Source of the DNA: Protea cynaroides
Lineage: Eukaryota > Streptophyta > Magnoliopsida > Proteales > Proteaceae
DNA: 64,000 bases
Assembly (NCBI GenBank): GCA_028583415.1
Contig: CM053267.1
Coordinates: 13,640,269-13,704,268 of the forward strand
Direction: 5' to 3'
The notes beneath the pieces were generated by a model. It was not told where the DNA came from. It searched no databases and was given only the letters and a program-made list of their open reading frames with translations. Shown one piece after another: positions 1 through 12,529 of the stretch (positions are counted from its first letter, which is position 1; each line of letters starts with the position of its first letter). The position numbers and the translations under genes were made by a program.

Positions 1-1334
1 ATAACGATACCTTTGTTGGAAGAGGTGCCCAGAGTAATTTTTCGCTTCTTGGAAGTGTTCACATCTACAATTTTCTTGCCCTTACTCTTACTCTCATGAT
101 CAGGGCTCTGAAAGACTATATCAAAATCAAACTTTGGAAGTTTCAACTTCCCTACTGTACAGTGAGAATACAAATAAATCATGCTATGAAGATTCAGAAG
201 CGACAAGGGCCTAAGCGACCTACCAGAACCTGTTCCCTCTGAATTATCACTTTCGTCAGTCTAAGCGACTTCCAAAGAGAATTTAACAATAAATCATGAA
301 GAAGGACAATTGAAAGCTACATTCAAAGGAAGGGAATCAAAGTTTACAACCCTAGTTTCCACAGAATCAAGATAGACATCGTGATCACTGATGAGATCAT
401 GCCCATCAAAGAACAAAAAATCATAAGTCATTAGGTGATGGTAAGACATTGTGGTACCCTGGTTCTTGGTGACAGATTTGAGTAATTTATGTTCAGATTG
501 AGATAACACTGGAAATATATTGAATCCATCAGAAGAATGGAACGCCAAATATTTAATAGAGGTAAGGGAGTATCATTACCCAAGCTAACAAAGAAAAGCA
601 TTTCTTCCAATTGGGGATGGAAGATTTCTTAGTGGCCAAGATTTCAGGTGCGGTCTTTCTTTTATTGAAATGATACCAGCCCATAAGCGATTTTACTCCG
701 AAGTTATTTGCAGGGCCATTATCAATGTTGAATCTAAACATACTCCCGAATAAGTTTACTAAAGGATCATCCCCTTGATGCTTGAAATATACCCAGAAGG
801 CCATTAAAAACACCAAGAATTCAGAAGCATCTGGGTAGGAGCCACTTGGTAAAAGTTAAGGATGCGAATAACCTCTATTGGAACAGGAAGGCGAAATCCA
901 CTTGCAAACATTTCCTCATAAACACAAACATCGTTGTGCTTAAGGTTACTGGGAGTTTCACCCCTCTCAACGAGATGAAGGATGTAGCGATTGGGAATGG
1001 AATATTTAACCTTACAAGAATCCAACTTCTTCTAAGTCATCTCAGAGCAACTAGCAGTGTAGCGGTACTGTTGCGAGGATGGGGTAGCAAAAGCTACAGC
1101 AATCGAGCTAGTCCCAACTACCGCACTAGATGTAGGGAGTTGGGATTGTCTCATGGTTTCACTTGAAATCACTATGGTAATTTCTTCCATGGGGCGGTCA
1201 TGTATTTCTTCGATAGAAGAAGGTGAAGGATCTGAAGAGGATACGGTCAAAATAAAAAGAAAGAAGGAAGAAGACTTACAAATTTTTTCTTCTAAAAGTC
1301 TAGAACGATGGCAATCTAGATCACTCCAGAGCAA
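1..1334 (-). pseudogene. Antisense ORF with 'putative gypsy type transposon' (PF04195-like) domain, broken
   Basis: Read on the minus strand from 1334, a serine-rich N-terminal part (1334-1035) is followed by a TAG at 1032-1034, and the same frame resumes to about 815. The stretch 'FASGFRLPVPIEVIRIL' then 'VAPTQMLLNSWCF' matches the family pattern (a 'G.R.P.P..V..VL' core followed by 'L.P.QL.PNSW'). The frame then shifts by one base in a short T run (816-804) and continues as 'LMAFWVYFKHQG' and 'SSIPNWKKCFSLL', also family-like, to 553. A last segment (548-294) follows a further break. No function is assigned in the family. At least one stop and one frameshift make this copy a pseudogene. The family match is by eye. 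Confidence 0.55.
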
Positions 1335-1780
1335 CTTCGTACATGAGGGATTTGAGAAAATATGAGTTAAAGGAGAAATGTGAAGCCCTTATCTAATAGT
1401 ACCAAGGGACACGACCCTCCTATTCAAGGCCCAAAGCTAATCATGAAAAGTTGTCAGACCAAATTAATGAAAAGGTGCCTTTGCCATTTTCATCATTGAG
1501 AGGATTTGGGAAATGGACAAACTATCCATTGGGAAATGGGGCAACACCTCAATGCCAAAGACGTCTCAATTCCAAAAGTGCCACAACGTGATGTGTGGCA
1601 GCCCCCAAGAGAGCAGCTAGTCATCTTAGAGAACAATAGAACAACACGAGTCGAGAAATCCAAGATTCGAGTTGTGGGTTATAGCCCAAGGGACAACTGT
1701 TGCAGTGACTCAAAATATGCAGAACAATTGTACACCAATTCGTTTAACTCTTAGATAGGAGCAAGAATGAGTTCCAGAAC

Positions 1781-4184
1781 TGTCACACCTCAATTCCGTA
1801 CTATTCAGAACGGTGTGATGAACCGCTAATAAACCAACGGTTCAACCAGGATCTCTAATAGGTTGTGTCCTTTAACTTAAACCATACACATCTACAATCA
1901 TAATCAGAATAAATACACAATAGCGGAAGTCTTAATATTAAATGAACTGAGAATCTAACTGTGATAATCATAAATAAAATATCCAATTATGTTGTATCAA
2001 CCGAGACATAAGTAAATAAAGTATCAAATTACATTTCCTTAATAGTTCAAATAAAAATCTAATTGAAAACGCATGAGTTGCACTTGCATGATGAGTCATG
2101 CATCTCCACTATATCTTTAGCATCCATTGCAGAAACGTGCCCATATGCGGGAGCATTCATGTAATCTTTCACAGTAGTACCTACATCATCAACTAAAAAT
2201 ATTCGAATTCGAAAGGGTGAGCACACATCACGGCTCAGTGAGTAAACAAAACAATGCAACAACCATATGCATGCATTCAATTCATAACTGTGGTCTGGTA
2301 TATAAGTTTGCAATGTGCCATAGAAAGGTTCGGAGGCCGCCTTACCTCTATACACGAGTGTGTGGAGCCGCCCAATGAGTATCGACACTGTCGTCCCACA
2401 TGCACCCACCATGGACAATATACACCCAATGAAAACAGCATTGCTGTACCGGTTGCCCATACCAACACGTAAGCCCCTATTGGCGAGGGCTTGCAAACTA
2501 GGCTCGCGACTAACCAATCATAATGTCAAACAATGTATCCAAGGTCTCACCCCAGCATCCCTCAATACACCCATAGAGATAGAGCTAGGGTCTGGTGACC
2601 AAGACACACCACAATGTCACGTCCCCCCTGATGCCCTACGATGTAATAGTTCTGCTAAGGTAATGGCGATACGACGATGTTAATGGACAAGACTTGAATA
2701 TAACTATGGTACAATATACCCAATGAAAACGGCATTACAGTACCGGTTGCACCATCCCCTATCCGCATCAAGTATACCAACATTTACTTAGTGGACAAGA
2801 CTTGAGTAAAGCAATGGCACAATATACCCAATGAAAACGGCATTGAAGTACTGGTTGCACCATCCCATACCCGCATCAAGTACACTAATCAAACACAAAC
2901 ATTCACATGCCTATTCCTATCATCATCATCATCATCATCATGTTATAAACAACGAAGTAAATATGCATGAACAATAATAATAAAAATATTGGATGACATG
3001 TTAAATGCACATTACAAGCATACAAGCATGGAATCATACACAGTGTTGGACTCAATAAAATAAAATAGTTTATTATTAGCCAATTAGTTTAGGTCTTGTT
3101 CCCTCACCTTTGCTTGAGTGTAGATCCTCTTTCAAGCCTTTAGAATCACCTTTATATTAATAGGAAAACCTAACAAATCGATGGATTTTAATTAGAATTT
3201 ATTCCGACAGTTTTAAGCTTGATGTATTGCTAGGGTCGCAGGTTGGGTCGCAGGATGGGTCACAGATATATGAGACCCCAGGTATAGGGTCGATCATAGG
3301 GTCGGTTATCCATCGACCCTAGGTGCGACCTTGGCTTCCCTGGACTTCCCGAGAGCTAGGGGTCGATCCTGTGGTCTGATAGGGTCGGTTACCAGTCGAC
3401 CCTAAGTGCGATCAAATGTAAATTGAGTCGACTTTTTATCCTACAGTCCACTCGTTCATGTTTGGATCCTTTGGCTTACTTTCATGGTCCATTCTATGAT
3501 TGTTCTATGGCTTAAAACTCCAAGTTACTTCCTTTACTTTGTTTTCCATGATTCCCTCCATGGGTTCCATTGAAACCTTCCCATGGATGGTTGATTTGGG
3601 TTTCTCCTAGATCCTATCCTCTTTATATGCTATTCTAAGGTCTTACACAATTTATGGAGAATGATTTCATACCTTAATCTTGCTGAATTCAGAGATTCCT
3701 CTGAAACTCTCCTCCTTAGCCTTCTTCTCCAACTTTCCTTCTCTTCCTTCTCTTCTCTTCTCTCACTTTCAATTAGGGTTTCAAAAGGAGTAAAAGAGCC
3801 TAAGGGACGTCCTATTTATAGAAGAAAACCTCTCAAAATACGTCCCAACGAGTTTAGGAAAGGTTCCCTTTGAATTAGGAAAGTTTCCTAATTTTTGGTT
3901 TTTGTCAGTTTGCCTAGGGTCGATCCTAGGGTCGCAGAATCCGTCAACCCTAGGGTCTCAAGTCATCCGACCCTAGGACTCAAAACCCATGGGTTGGACC
4001 CTGCTGAGGTGGGGTCGACCCAACCTATTTAGGCATGCGACCCTACCCTCCATTCTACTGTTTTTGGGTCAATTTCATACCTGATTTTGTGATTTCCTTC
4101 ACGCACTTGGTCCGTGTGGCTCGACCATGATAGGTAGACCTAGTACAAGATGGTAAGACCGGTTAGTTCGGTACGGGTCTTACA
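1781..4184 (-). mobile_element. Solo LTR of a Tekay/Del-like gypsy element with AGAAC target duplication
   Basis: On + it runs from TGTCACACC to GGTCTTACA; on minus it starts TGTAAGACCC and ends GGTGTGACA, as do the LTRs of elements A and B. AGAAC stands at both 1776-1780 and 4185-4189. A close relative lies at 46989-49291. There is no internal region, so this is a solo LTR of about 2.4 kb formed by LTR-LTR recombination. It carries clusters of GGGTCG/CGACCC near 3230-3430 and 3910-4040. Confidence 0.9.
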
Positions 4185-4334
4185 AGAACAATCACGAGTC
4201 ATTCAAGAGCAGCGATCTACCGATAAGTCATTTTTAGAAGTGGCCTAAAGAATGCAATACCTAAACAACTAGTATATAAAGAAAAGTTATCCAGATCTCG
4301 GTGGTAGAATTGCTTTCTCTTCCTTACTAGTCTG

Positions 4335-4351
4335 AGAAAGCAAGGGGCAAC
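4335..4351 (+). promoter_or_regulatory. Polypurine tract next to 3' LTR
   Basis: A purine-rich run containing GAAAGCAAGGGG lies immediately before the TGATGATAC start of the LTR, where plus-strand DNA synthesis is primed in LTR retrotransposons. Confidence 0.5.
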
Positions 4352-5059
4352 TGATGATACAATTTTCGCCTACCAATAGCATGGAGACACGTGGCTCGAC
4401 CAAGAGTGTGACACTTGGTTCAACCTAGTTACAATGCGGAAGGTCTATAAGGTTGTCTCACTAACCGACACATGCGCACCACGTGTTGCAATTACGTATA
4501 GGGAGCAGTTCCATACATACAGAGAAGCATTCCTAGTTCAATGGCCACTATTTTTGATGATGGATCTTGTGCAACTGACCACGACTGCCACTATCATATT
4601 TCAGCTTACCATCAGATTAATATCTAACGGTAGAAACCTAACATTGCAGTTGTACAACCATCCGCATTATCACACAACTTCTAACCACTCCGATCAGAGG
4701 TTCAAAGGTCTATAAAAGCACCAGGGGACATCGAGCAAGGTAAGTCCAATTCAGGTAACCATCCTATTGATATACTCAAACCTTACCCAGTACTCTAAGG
4801 AATGTTCATCTTTCGGGCATTCCATTCTGTTTGATCTGAGAACTGACTTAAGCATCGGAGTGGCCACTGGACTATCCAGTCTGCCTCTCTATGTTCTGTC
4901 TCTGTTGTTTTTAAGCACCCTTCTATAAGTTGGTTATCACCTTGTATAACTCGTTTGACATTATGGACCACTCTGTTCGTGCTATTTAGCTCTCATAAGT
5001 CATAGACAATTCTGCTAACGTAGCGGCCAGATCACACCATTCAATTTTTTGTATCAACA
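4352..5059 (+). mobile_element. 3' LTR of Tat-lineage element
   Basis: It begins TGATGATAC after the purine tract and ends TATCAACA, giving TG...CA ends and about 708 bp. A TATA-like TATAAAAGCACC lies near 4711, a plausible promoter. The 5' LTR would be left of the window, so the target duplication cannot be checked. Confidence 0.5.
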
Positions 5060-6077
5060 CTTCCCTATCATAAAAAATTCATGTCCTTGTGTGCCAAAGT
5101 GCCAGCTTCTAAAGTGATTCTTCCATTCTTTCTTAGGAGTCAGGATGATTCTTCAAGAACTTTTTCTTTTTTCAGGTTAAGTATGTATGAGTTTTGTTGT
5201 TGTTTCTGTAAAATATGTGATGAAGATTTAGGGAGTAATCTAAGATTCAAGATGGGGAAGACACAATAGGAGTGGATTTGGATTCCTACAAAATTCGAGT
5301 AAAATTTGTAACGCTGGACGATAAGCGAGGATCGTAGCCAATGCACCCATCATCTTCGAATGGGGCGAGTCGAGCCCCTCAACATCTCGTGTCTGTCGCT
5401 GCTGAATGTATCAAATAATGTCATTTCTGCATCTGATCTGTCTCTCTCTTAATGTAATTCTCATTGTTCTTGGTGAATGATGAACTTTGCATACTTTTTT
5501 GCTTAAAACTGAAATCTACGATGTTTCCTTGTCAACGATACATCTACTGGATTTGCAGTTCTGTCAACATTAATTAATGTGGTTCTTGAAAATTTGTTGC
5601 TCTAGTGAAATTTGAATTTCATACTTTTGATGCTTATTAGCTTTTCAATGATTCAAATTTATTTGAAATCCAATGGATCTACAACTAATTTTATTTGAAT
5701 TCTTACTAAATTTCAGTCCGCTTTTAGTTGATCATTTCTTATACAAGTACATGAAATAAGCTTGGTGCCTCATAGATGGGGAAGTAAAGAGGCAGGAAAG
5801 CCTACAAACAAGTCGATGTTGAGGAGGAAGAAGAAGGGTGAGGGTTGAGCACCGTTTAGGAAAGCCCACTTCCACGGACAAATCGAGAATCGGGATTTCA
5901 AGATCTAGGTCCATTAAGAAAATATAAAAATAAAAGTGAATAATGTTTGGGTAAAAAAGTCTTTTTAACTATTCTATGTGTCCTCATGGTGTGTTAGTGA
6001 TATTATCACAAACAAAGGTGGGTGGGTGAGATTAATCCATACTACAGGAGGTGTGGCAAATATTTTTTCTTTTTTTT
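5060..6077. other. No recognisable gene
   Basis: AT-rich sequence with short frames only on either strand. I see no motif, splice pattern or repeat boundary that I can support. Confidence 0.5.
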
Positions 6078-7453
6078 GAAAAAATTCCACCCACCCCTCC
6101 TATACTGTGATTTTAAGTCATCCAACCCCCAACTTCGTGGAGTCAGTCCCAACTGAGAAGCTCTGGTTGAATCCCCATTTCATTGTGATTTTGTCTTCTC
6201 CAACTTTTAGCACTATAATCAATCACAAGGAAAAGGGAAACCCTTCCATATGAATTATGTTAACGAATTTCTATGATTCTTCATGGTTTAAAAGATGAAA
6301 GAGATCTTGAGCCAGGAATTTCGATTCTAAATGAATTCCCTAAGCCTTAAGTTCTTAGAGATGATTCATTCGCTGAATTGGATCCGGCGGCCAAAAGACG
6401 ATTACACGGAATAAGCCTAAGAGCAGATGAGAAGGAAAAAGAGAGAAAGGAAGATGGGGAGAAAAGTGACGAGGAATACACCAACCTTGTCCTGGGTTTG
6501 CTGAAGCTGTGACCAGCACTATTCGTTTGTGCTAGAACAAGTGTCCTTTGGAGGGGGAGGTTGGGGATCAGCTCTTGCTCACCATTTCTTGCACATAGTA
6601 CGAGACATTCATGCCTTTTCTGCTCTTGCTTTAGATCCAACAAGGATTCAAAAAAAAAAAAAAAATCAAGAAAACTTTTCCTTCCCTAATTTCATTGTTT
6701 TCCAAATTTTTTCTATGTAAAAAATTGAAGTCCGAATTGATTATTATCATCTAATTTCATTGGATTGATATGCATGTAGTATCAATTTTACCGAAAGTGA
6801 ATTTGGTGATGTTGCATTGCTATGTTGTACAGGTAATTCATCACGTATTGAGTTAGAGGATGAAGACCACCCCAAGAATAGGGGATTTGGAAGATTCCTT
6901 TTGAATGGCGGATTGGAAGTCTAATAGCATAGTCCAAAGAGTGTCTGCTAGCTTGACGAGTGAATTGAGAGCTTGAAAGCAGACGATAGAGATCGATTCG
7001 AAGGAGAAGATTGAATCGATATCTGGCCAAAGTTCGGAGATGGCATCATAGAGATCGAGACAAGACCTATCAACACTTGATCGTGTCCAACCTTACAAGC
7101 TTTTGACAAACAATGTGGAGCAGAGCTTCTATTGGATCATCAAAAGAGACGTTCCCACTGCTACTTTGTGAAGGTCTACTTTTAAAACTCTGCATGCAAT
7201 GAGGTAGGCTATATGGTTAGACCACATACGTTAAGAAGTAGAAGACTACCTACCAACTTGTTCATTCGGGTAAGGGTAAGATAGTAAAAGGGAAAATTTA
7301 TTATTTGATTGTCAAGTTATAATGGGAGGTTAATTGGGTAATTTTGCATTTTCTGTTACCCAATTTAACAGCCAGAGGTGCGGTTAAAATTAATCACGAG
7401 TTGGGGATTAGGGGACTTAAAAGCAAAATACAAAGGGATGGGTGAAATTTTCC
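6078..7453. mobile_element. Diverged terminal-inverted-repeat element, Mutator-like ends
   Basis: The left end (6078-6145) and the reverse complement of the right end (7385-7453) share GAAAA(A)TT(T/C)CACCCA(T/C)CCCT, then TTTTAAGTC and CCCCAACT, over about 60 bp. The style resembles the elements at 30747 and 35149. No clean target duplication remains. The interior (6340-7180) has broken frames on both strands that I cannot identify; they may be captured gene pieces. Confidence 0.45.
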
Positions 7454-8623
7454 TGATGATCAGAGTTTTTTAATGAATTAAAGTTAAAGAGAATAGTGAG
7501 CCACCTGTTGCAATCCTATGCTAAGTTGGACTTTGCAAAGTAATGGTAATTGCTTGGACTTCTCGGGGGCATACTGAAATGACATGTTGCACCTTTTAGG
7601 CAAGCACAAAAAGACTAGTGTATTTGACAAGTGTTGGCAATTTTGTTCAATGTTTGCAGACTTGAGCAACATTCAGAACTAGGAGTTGTAGGTGGAGTAC
7701 CAGTACCGATCAAGAGGTGGGCAAAGGACTACATGTTACTGCAACTGTCGGCCTCACAATGGTTGACCCCAAAACTACAACCCCCAAACCCATACACAAC
7801 GATCCATTCTCTTTTTGCTCTAAGCACACAATGCTTCCAACTGATGCCTAAGGCTGTTATATTTATACTTCCTGCATATTTCTTCTGTATTTCTTTGCCA
7901 ACTCTGAAACAGCTGGTTGAAATTTTGAATGCAATTTTTTTTACTAAAAAAACAAAAACCCCCCATTTACTTTGGGATCTCAATCTCAATCTCCCCTTAC
8001 TCACTCCCCCTCTCCCTCTCTCTCACCTCCTAAAATCTCTCTTTCACCCTCCAAAATCTCATATAAAATACTCTTTATTCTCTACCTTCACATGCTCTCT
8101 TTCCCTTATGTCTTTGTGCTTATTTTCTTCTTTCATTCTCTCTCCCAATATAATATCTCTTTAATTTATACTTCTGTTTCTCTCCCTCTCTTCCTTGGTC
8201 GCATCCTAAATTCTCTCTCTTCACCCCTTGAAATTCCTCATATGTCACTCTTACTATTTCTATCTTTACGATATTTTCCTCCCTCACACACAGTGACACA
8301 CATATCCCTATTTTCTACCTCTCATTCCCACCTTTATTCATTTAAGGGGAAAGAACATTGTCCGGCTGCACCTTTAATTAATTCCTTTTAGACCTTTTTG
8401 CTATAAAAAAAAAAAAGAAAAAAAAGGGAGCATTTCAAGTCCTTATATGGCCATTCCCATAAGATTTTAGATCATACAAAAACAAACAAAATGGCTATCA
8501 ACTGGTAAGACTTCCTTGAAAAAAATAAAAATATTAGATTTGAGAAATGATCTCCTTATAATTTCTCTCTAATCAACATATACTACTTTGATGTGTTTTG
8601 ATTGTTGAAATAGTGAGTATTAC
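7454..8623. other. Gene-poor stretch with long pyrimidine-rich tract
   Basis: From about 7970 to 8345 the + strand is strongly C/T-rich (CTCTCTC and CCCTC runs). Open frames across it are low complexity (Ser, Leu, Pro) and are not credible genes. Nothing else is recognised. Confidence 0.5.
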
Positions 8624-9328
8624 AGATGGCCATTGTTAGATTTGGGGGTATAAGCAAGGTAACTCTAGCTCAACTTGTCTATATTAATGATCATTGTCAT
8701 TGATAAGGAAAGGCTATTTCAAAATTCAAATGTTCAAATACCATATTCGTTACTCAATCAATAGGTGGCTATGGATAAGGGGAAACAACAATTTCAGTTA
8801 CTCATTCCTTACAATCATGATGTAAAGAAACATTGAAAAAAGAATTTGGGTTATGTGTGTACTGATTTTGATGTTATGAGATTGATTTCTGCAATTCTAG
8901 AGTTATTGAATAGGAAAAATCCCAACTTGAGGGAACTAGAACAACTTCAATGTGAGGTGAGGGATGAATTAAGGGGGAAGTGATGTTTTATCGTCTTAGA
9001 TGGTGTCTAGACTGAAGTGCCTGTACAATGGTTGGACATGTCTAAGATTGAGTTACACTTGGTGTGGTAGGGAAAGGGAGTAGATTAATAGTAACAACTC
9101 GAAGTAGCACAGTTTCTTAAATGATGCATCTTGTGTATACCCAAGATCTACAAATTTTGTCTGACAAAAAGTGTTGGTCAATCATGGAAGGGTGCATATG
9201 TATAGATCATGGCTCTAACGATCCAAGTTTGGAAGCATTGGGTAGGAGTAATGCGTACGAGAAACTTGGTAGCAAGTATGCTTGCAGGACTTACCCAAAA
9301 AAAAAAGTATGCTTGCAGGCTTTTTAAG
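8624..9328 (+). pseudogene. NB-ARC (NLR disease-resistance) pseudogene fragment
   Basis: Several frames together give successive NB-ARC motifs in order. A decayed P-loop region reads 'GGISKVTLAQLVY' (the GK[T/S]T lysine region is altered) near 8646-8685. It is followed by RNBS-A-like 'VCTDFDVMRLISAILELL' near 8856-8910, 'ELRGK' and a kinase-2-like 'VLDGV' near 8965-9002, RNBS-B-like 'GSRLIVTTRSSTVS' near 9076-9118, and RNBS-C-like 'LSDKKCWSIMEG' near 9150-9192. The tail resembles the segment before the GLPL motif. In-frame stops and shifts are frequent; the LRR part and N-terminal domain are missing. The motif set is typical of coiled-coil-type NLRs. It is not expected to give a working immune receptor. 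Confidence 0.8.
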
Positions 9329-9824
9329 CTCTGGTTCATATTTAAAGCTTGGAAGAAGTGGCATGTGGGCCTTAAAAGCTAGGGAATAACAATTTTCCAG
9401 CTACTGTTATAAGTCTAAGCTATTATTTTCTTCCCTCATTTTTAAAGCAGTGTTTTACTTATTGTTCTCTATGTCCTTAAGATTATAAATTCAATAAGGA
9501 AATGGAGTTCCAAATTCAAATTTATGGTTGATAGACAAGCTTTTATGATATTTGATGACCTTTTTTTGTATTCAACTATGTTATGCAAATTTCATCCTTT
9601 TAAAGTGATCTCAGGTTAAAGAAAGAAAGAATAATAAGAAAGTTAATATGCAACAAGATAGATATATATTGGGCATGCTTATGATAGGAGCTCCTATATA
9701 TCAATAGAACAGATGATGTTACACCCCACCCCCCCCCCAAAAAAAAAAAAAAAATTTACTGCAAGATATTGATCAGAGTACTAATGAGATCTTAAAAAAG
9801 AGATGAATACACACACACACACCA

Positions 9825-9855
<31 letters not shown>

Positions 9856-10523
9856 AAAGTTTGAACTAGAGGGACTTTTCCATATATAAGAACCCATGAT
9901 TCCAATCTCATTAGCAATGTGGGACTATTCCCAATAATATAAAGTGCTTGAGTACATAGTAGAATGGAAACACAAGGTATCCTTCAAAGTTTGAATAATG
10001 CTTATTAGACTGGACGGAGACCGTTCCCACCAGGGCCCCCAAAAAATATATAGGTCCCTTGTTGTGCAAATTGCCCAACAGATGATTTATAGCAACTAGG
10101 CACGTCATTATGACGACGTATTTCAGTTGGATCCACATTTCTGAAGTTTTCTTGATGAGGCTGATTCATAACACGAATCTTAGAGATAAAACTTGCTTTT
10201 CCAAAACCTTATTCCTGGAAATGGCCGCTGCCCATTTCAGGAAGTGGTGTTTGACCGAGAACCTTTCCTCCCCACGCTACAGAAGTCGCTCTATCTGCTA
10301 AGTCATTGAACAACTCCTTGGGCTAGTAACCAACCAACTCTTGTCCCCATTTTAACCACCAATGTTCAGTTTCCAGCACTCCTGGGGTGTTGCCTAGTCC
10401 CAGTATATTGGGTTAGCTATTTAAAACTGCAGAGGTGGTGTGAGGTTGGACGTTTTAATGTATAGTCCAATTCCACCTCCGAAATACATGAAATAGCAAG
10501 GGGGTTTTTCTTTGTTGGACACG
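9329..10523. other. No recognisable gene; microsatellites
   Basis: Contains a C-run/A-run tract (about 9722-9754) and a (CA)n microsatellite in two blocks (about 9811-9856). No frame has a recognisable motif. Confidence 0.5.
9811..9856. repeat. (CA)n microsatellite
   Basis: Two CACACACA blocks separated by a short AAGTTT-containing interruption. Confidence 0.9.
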
Positions 10524-10799
10524 TGTAAGCACCCCATTTTTGCCATCCCCAGCCATGAACAAGAGTCTTGATGGGCATATTCAGAAGGGTTGCGGGTCAA
10601 TTCAAGGTTTGGACGATAAGTGGTGATTTCAAAGCTGATGTTGGCGGGCCCTACAGCAAGGTCTTGAAAATACCTTCGAATTGATACCAGAATCATTCAA
10701 TTCCGATATCAAACGAAGAAGATGTCGCGATTTTAGTCGGATTGAAATTGGCTTATTAAATCCAAGGGCTTTTCTGTAAATTATCATAAATTAAGGATT

Positions 10800-11250
10800 T
10801 ATTGGGCAAATTATCGTGATTTAAATCGATCGGACTTCATTCGACCATATCTTGATCGCCCGACATCCAAATCCGACGATTCAAGCGTCACTGTGCTCCC
10901 TTGCATGTCCTCTTCAAAGTGGACGCGAAGAATTTTGGACCAAAGTCGCCGCGGATCCCATGCAAAGTTGTCGATCGGATTATCGTCAAAACTCCAATTC
11001 TTCATATCTTGATCATCCGAAGTCCGAATCGGCGATTCAAGTGCCACTGCTCCATTGTCCGTCCTCTTCAAAGTGGACGTAAAGAATTTTGGGCGTAAGC
11101 CCTGCGGGTCCCATGCAAAGTTGCTAGCCGAATTATCGCAAAGCTTCAATTCTTCATATTTTGTTCATCTCACGTCCGAATCGACGATTCAAGCACCAAG
11201 CGGCCCTTTGTCCGCCTCTTCAAAGTGGACGTGGAAAATCCGCGAGAGAG
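10800..11250 (+). repeat. Three imperfect tandem units of about 150 bp
   Basis: Each unit contains GACGATTCAAGC (or GGCGATTCAAGT), then TCTTCAAAGTGGACG, AATTTTGG and CCCATGCAAAGTTG. The first motif recurs near 10875, 11032 and 11183, with spacings of about 157 and 151 bp. Confidence 0.85.
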
Positions 11251-12529
11251 GCCGCGAAATTTTCATGCGGAATTACAAGCCGAGAAGACTCATAATAGAG
11301 AGAGAATCAACCCGGTCCATACTTACTCAGCCCAACCCGGCTCAAGCCCAATTTAGTCCAACCCGTTGAACTCAACCAGCCCAGCCTTACCCAGCCTAGA
11401 CCGGTCCAAACCGAGCCAAGTCAATCCATGTGCATTATATATATATATATGATTTTATATTATATAAGAGATATATATTATAATATATGCTCATATATAT
11501 TATATTATTTTATATATGATTTGGGTGGGATTTGAATCAATAACCAAGAGAGAGAGAGAGGCATGCCCGCACACCCACCGCCGCTCCACACCGCCATAAA
11601 GCTGCCCAACCTCACCGCCACCTCCTCCTCCCATGCTGCCACCTACCTACCCGCCGAAATCACCATCCCTCACCGCCACCTCCATCTTCTCCCTTACCGA
11701 ACTCCATACCGCTACTGACCCAGCCAGAATCACCGAACATCCCACCGCCACTCCTCTCCATGCCTGTCGCACTCCCTCTCCATGCCGCCTCCATGCTGCC
11801 ACCAACCCCATCGCCCTTCCTCCCCAACCCGCTATAAAATCCCATCTCAACCGAATGAGAAGGGAGGGATTTTCTTCCGCAGTTGTGTTTTTTTTTTTTT
11901 TGTCGAACGCACCATTTGGTCCGAGCTACGGCCGAAAGGAAAAGAAACGAAAAAGTTGGCATCCGACCACCTCCGCTCCTCCTTCTCACCACCTACCCCA
12001 CCTACGACACCACCCCGCGATCAGACCGATTCATCCCCCCGACCACCTCGCGACACCCCCGCGACGATCTTCGTTGGCAACCCGACGACCCGGCAACGTT
12101 TCTCACTCTCAACCATCGAAACAAGATCAAGCCAGGTCGATCGCTTTTTCTCCCTCTCCTCAGTTGGCATAACAGCATGTAACATTATCTTGGTTAATTT
12201 TTTATTTTTATTTATTTGTTTATTTTATATTTTGTTCTTTATCACCGATCATTTTTTTGACATTTGAATCATCATGCCTATCTATGTTTATTGAGAACCA
12301 TTTATGTTAATATTTCAACATGATGAAAATCAAACCATTGATCATGGAATTTAATGCAACGGAAATTGATCCGATGTGTTGTAAATTTTATGTGATAAAA
12401 AAAAATGATCCGACTATATGATGAGAATTTCATGAAATTGGTCCCGACCATAGGTTTGAAATTATAATGTGGGTGATCCAACCACATGATTTGATTTTTA
12501 CGAGAGTTGATCGTGACCATATGATTAGA

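Larger units (their letters stand above)
1..5059 (+). mobile_element. 3' part of a Tat-lineage Ty3/gypsy retrotransposon, left end outside window
   Basis: The block ends with a purine-rich tract (4335-4351) followed by an LTR (4352-5059), so the element runs on the + strand. A minus-strand ORF with a PF04195-type domain lies between where pol should be and the 3' LTR. Extra antisense ORFs in this position are established for Tat-lineage elements (Grande, RIRE2, Ogre). A solo LTR (1781-4184) splits the element. The lineage call is inference from layout; no pol is visible here. Confidence 0.55.

Noticed and set aside
7631..8391. Open frames of 139-177 codons on +
   Set aside because: They come from the pyrimidine-rich tract, giving Ser/Leu/Pro/Phe-rich low-complexity sequence without a domain or splice context.
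11633..12267. Overlapping Pro/Ser/Arg-rich open frames of 100-180 codons
   Set aside because: They lie in a GC-rich low-complexity block of a long LTR, several frames on both strands are open at once, and there are no motifs.
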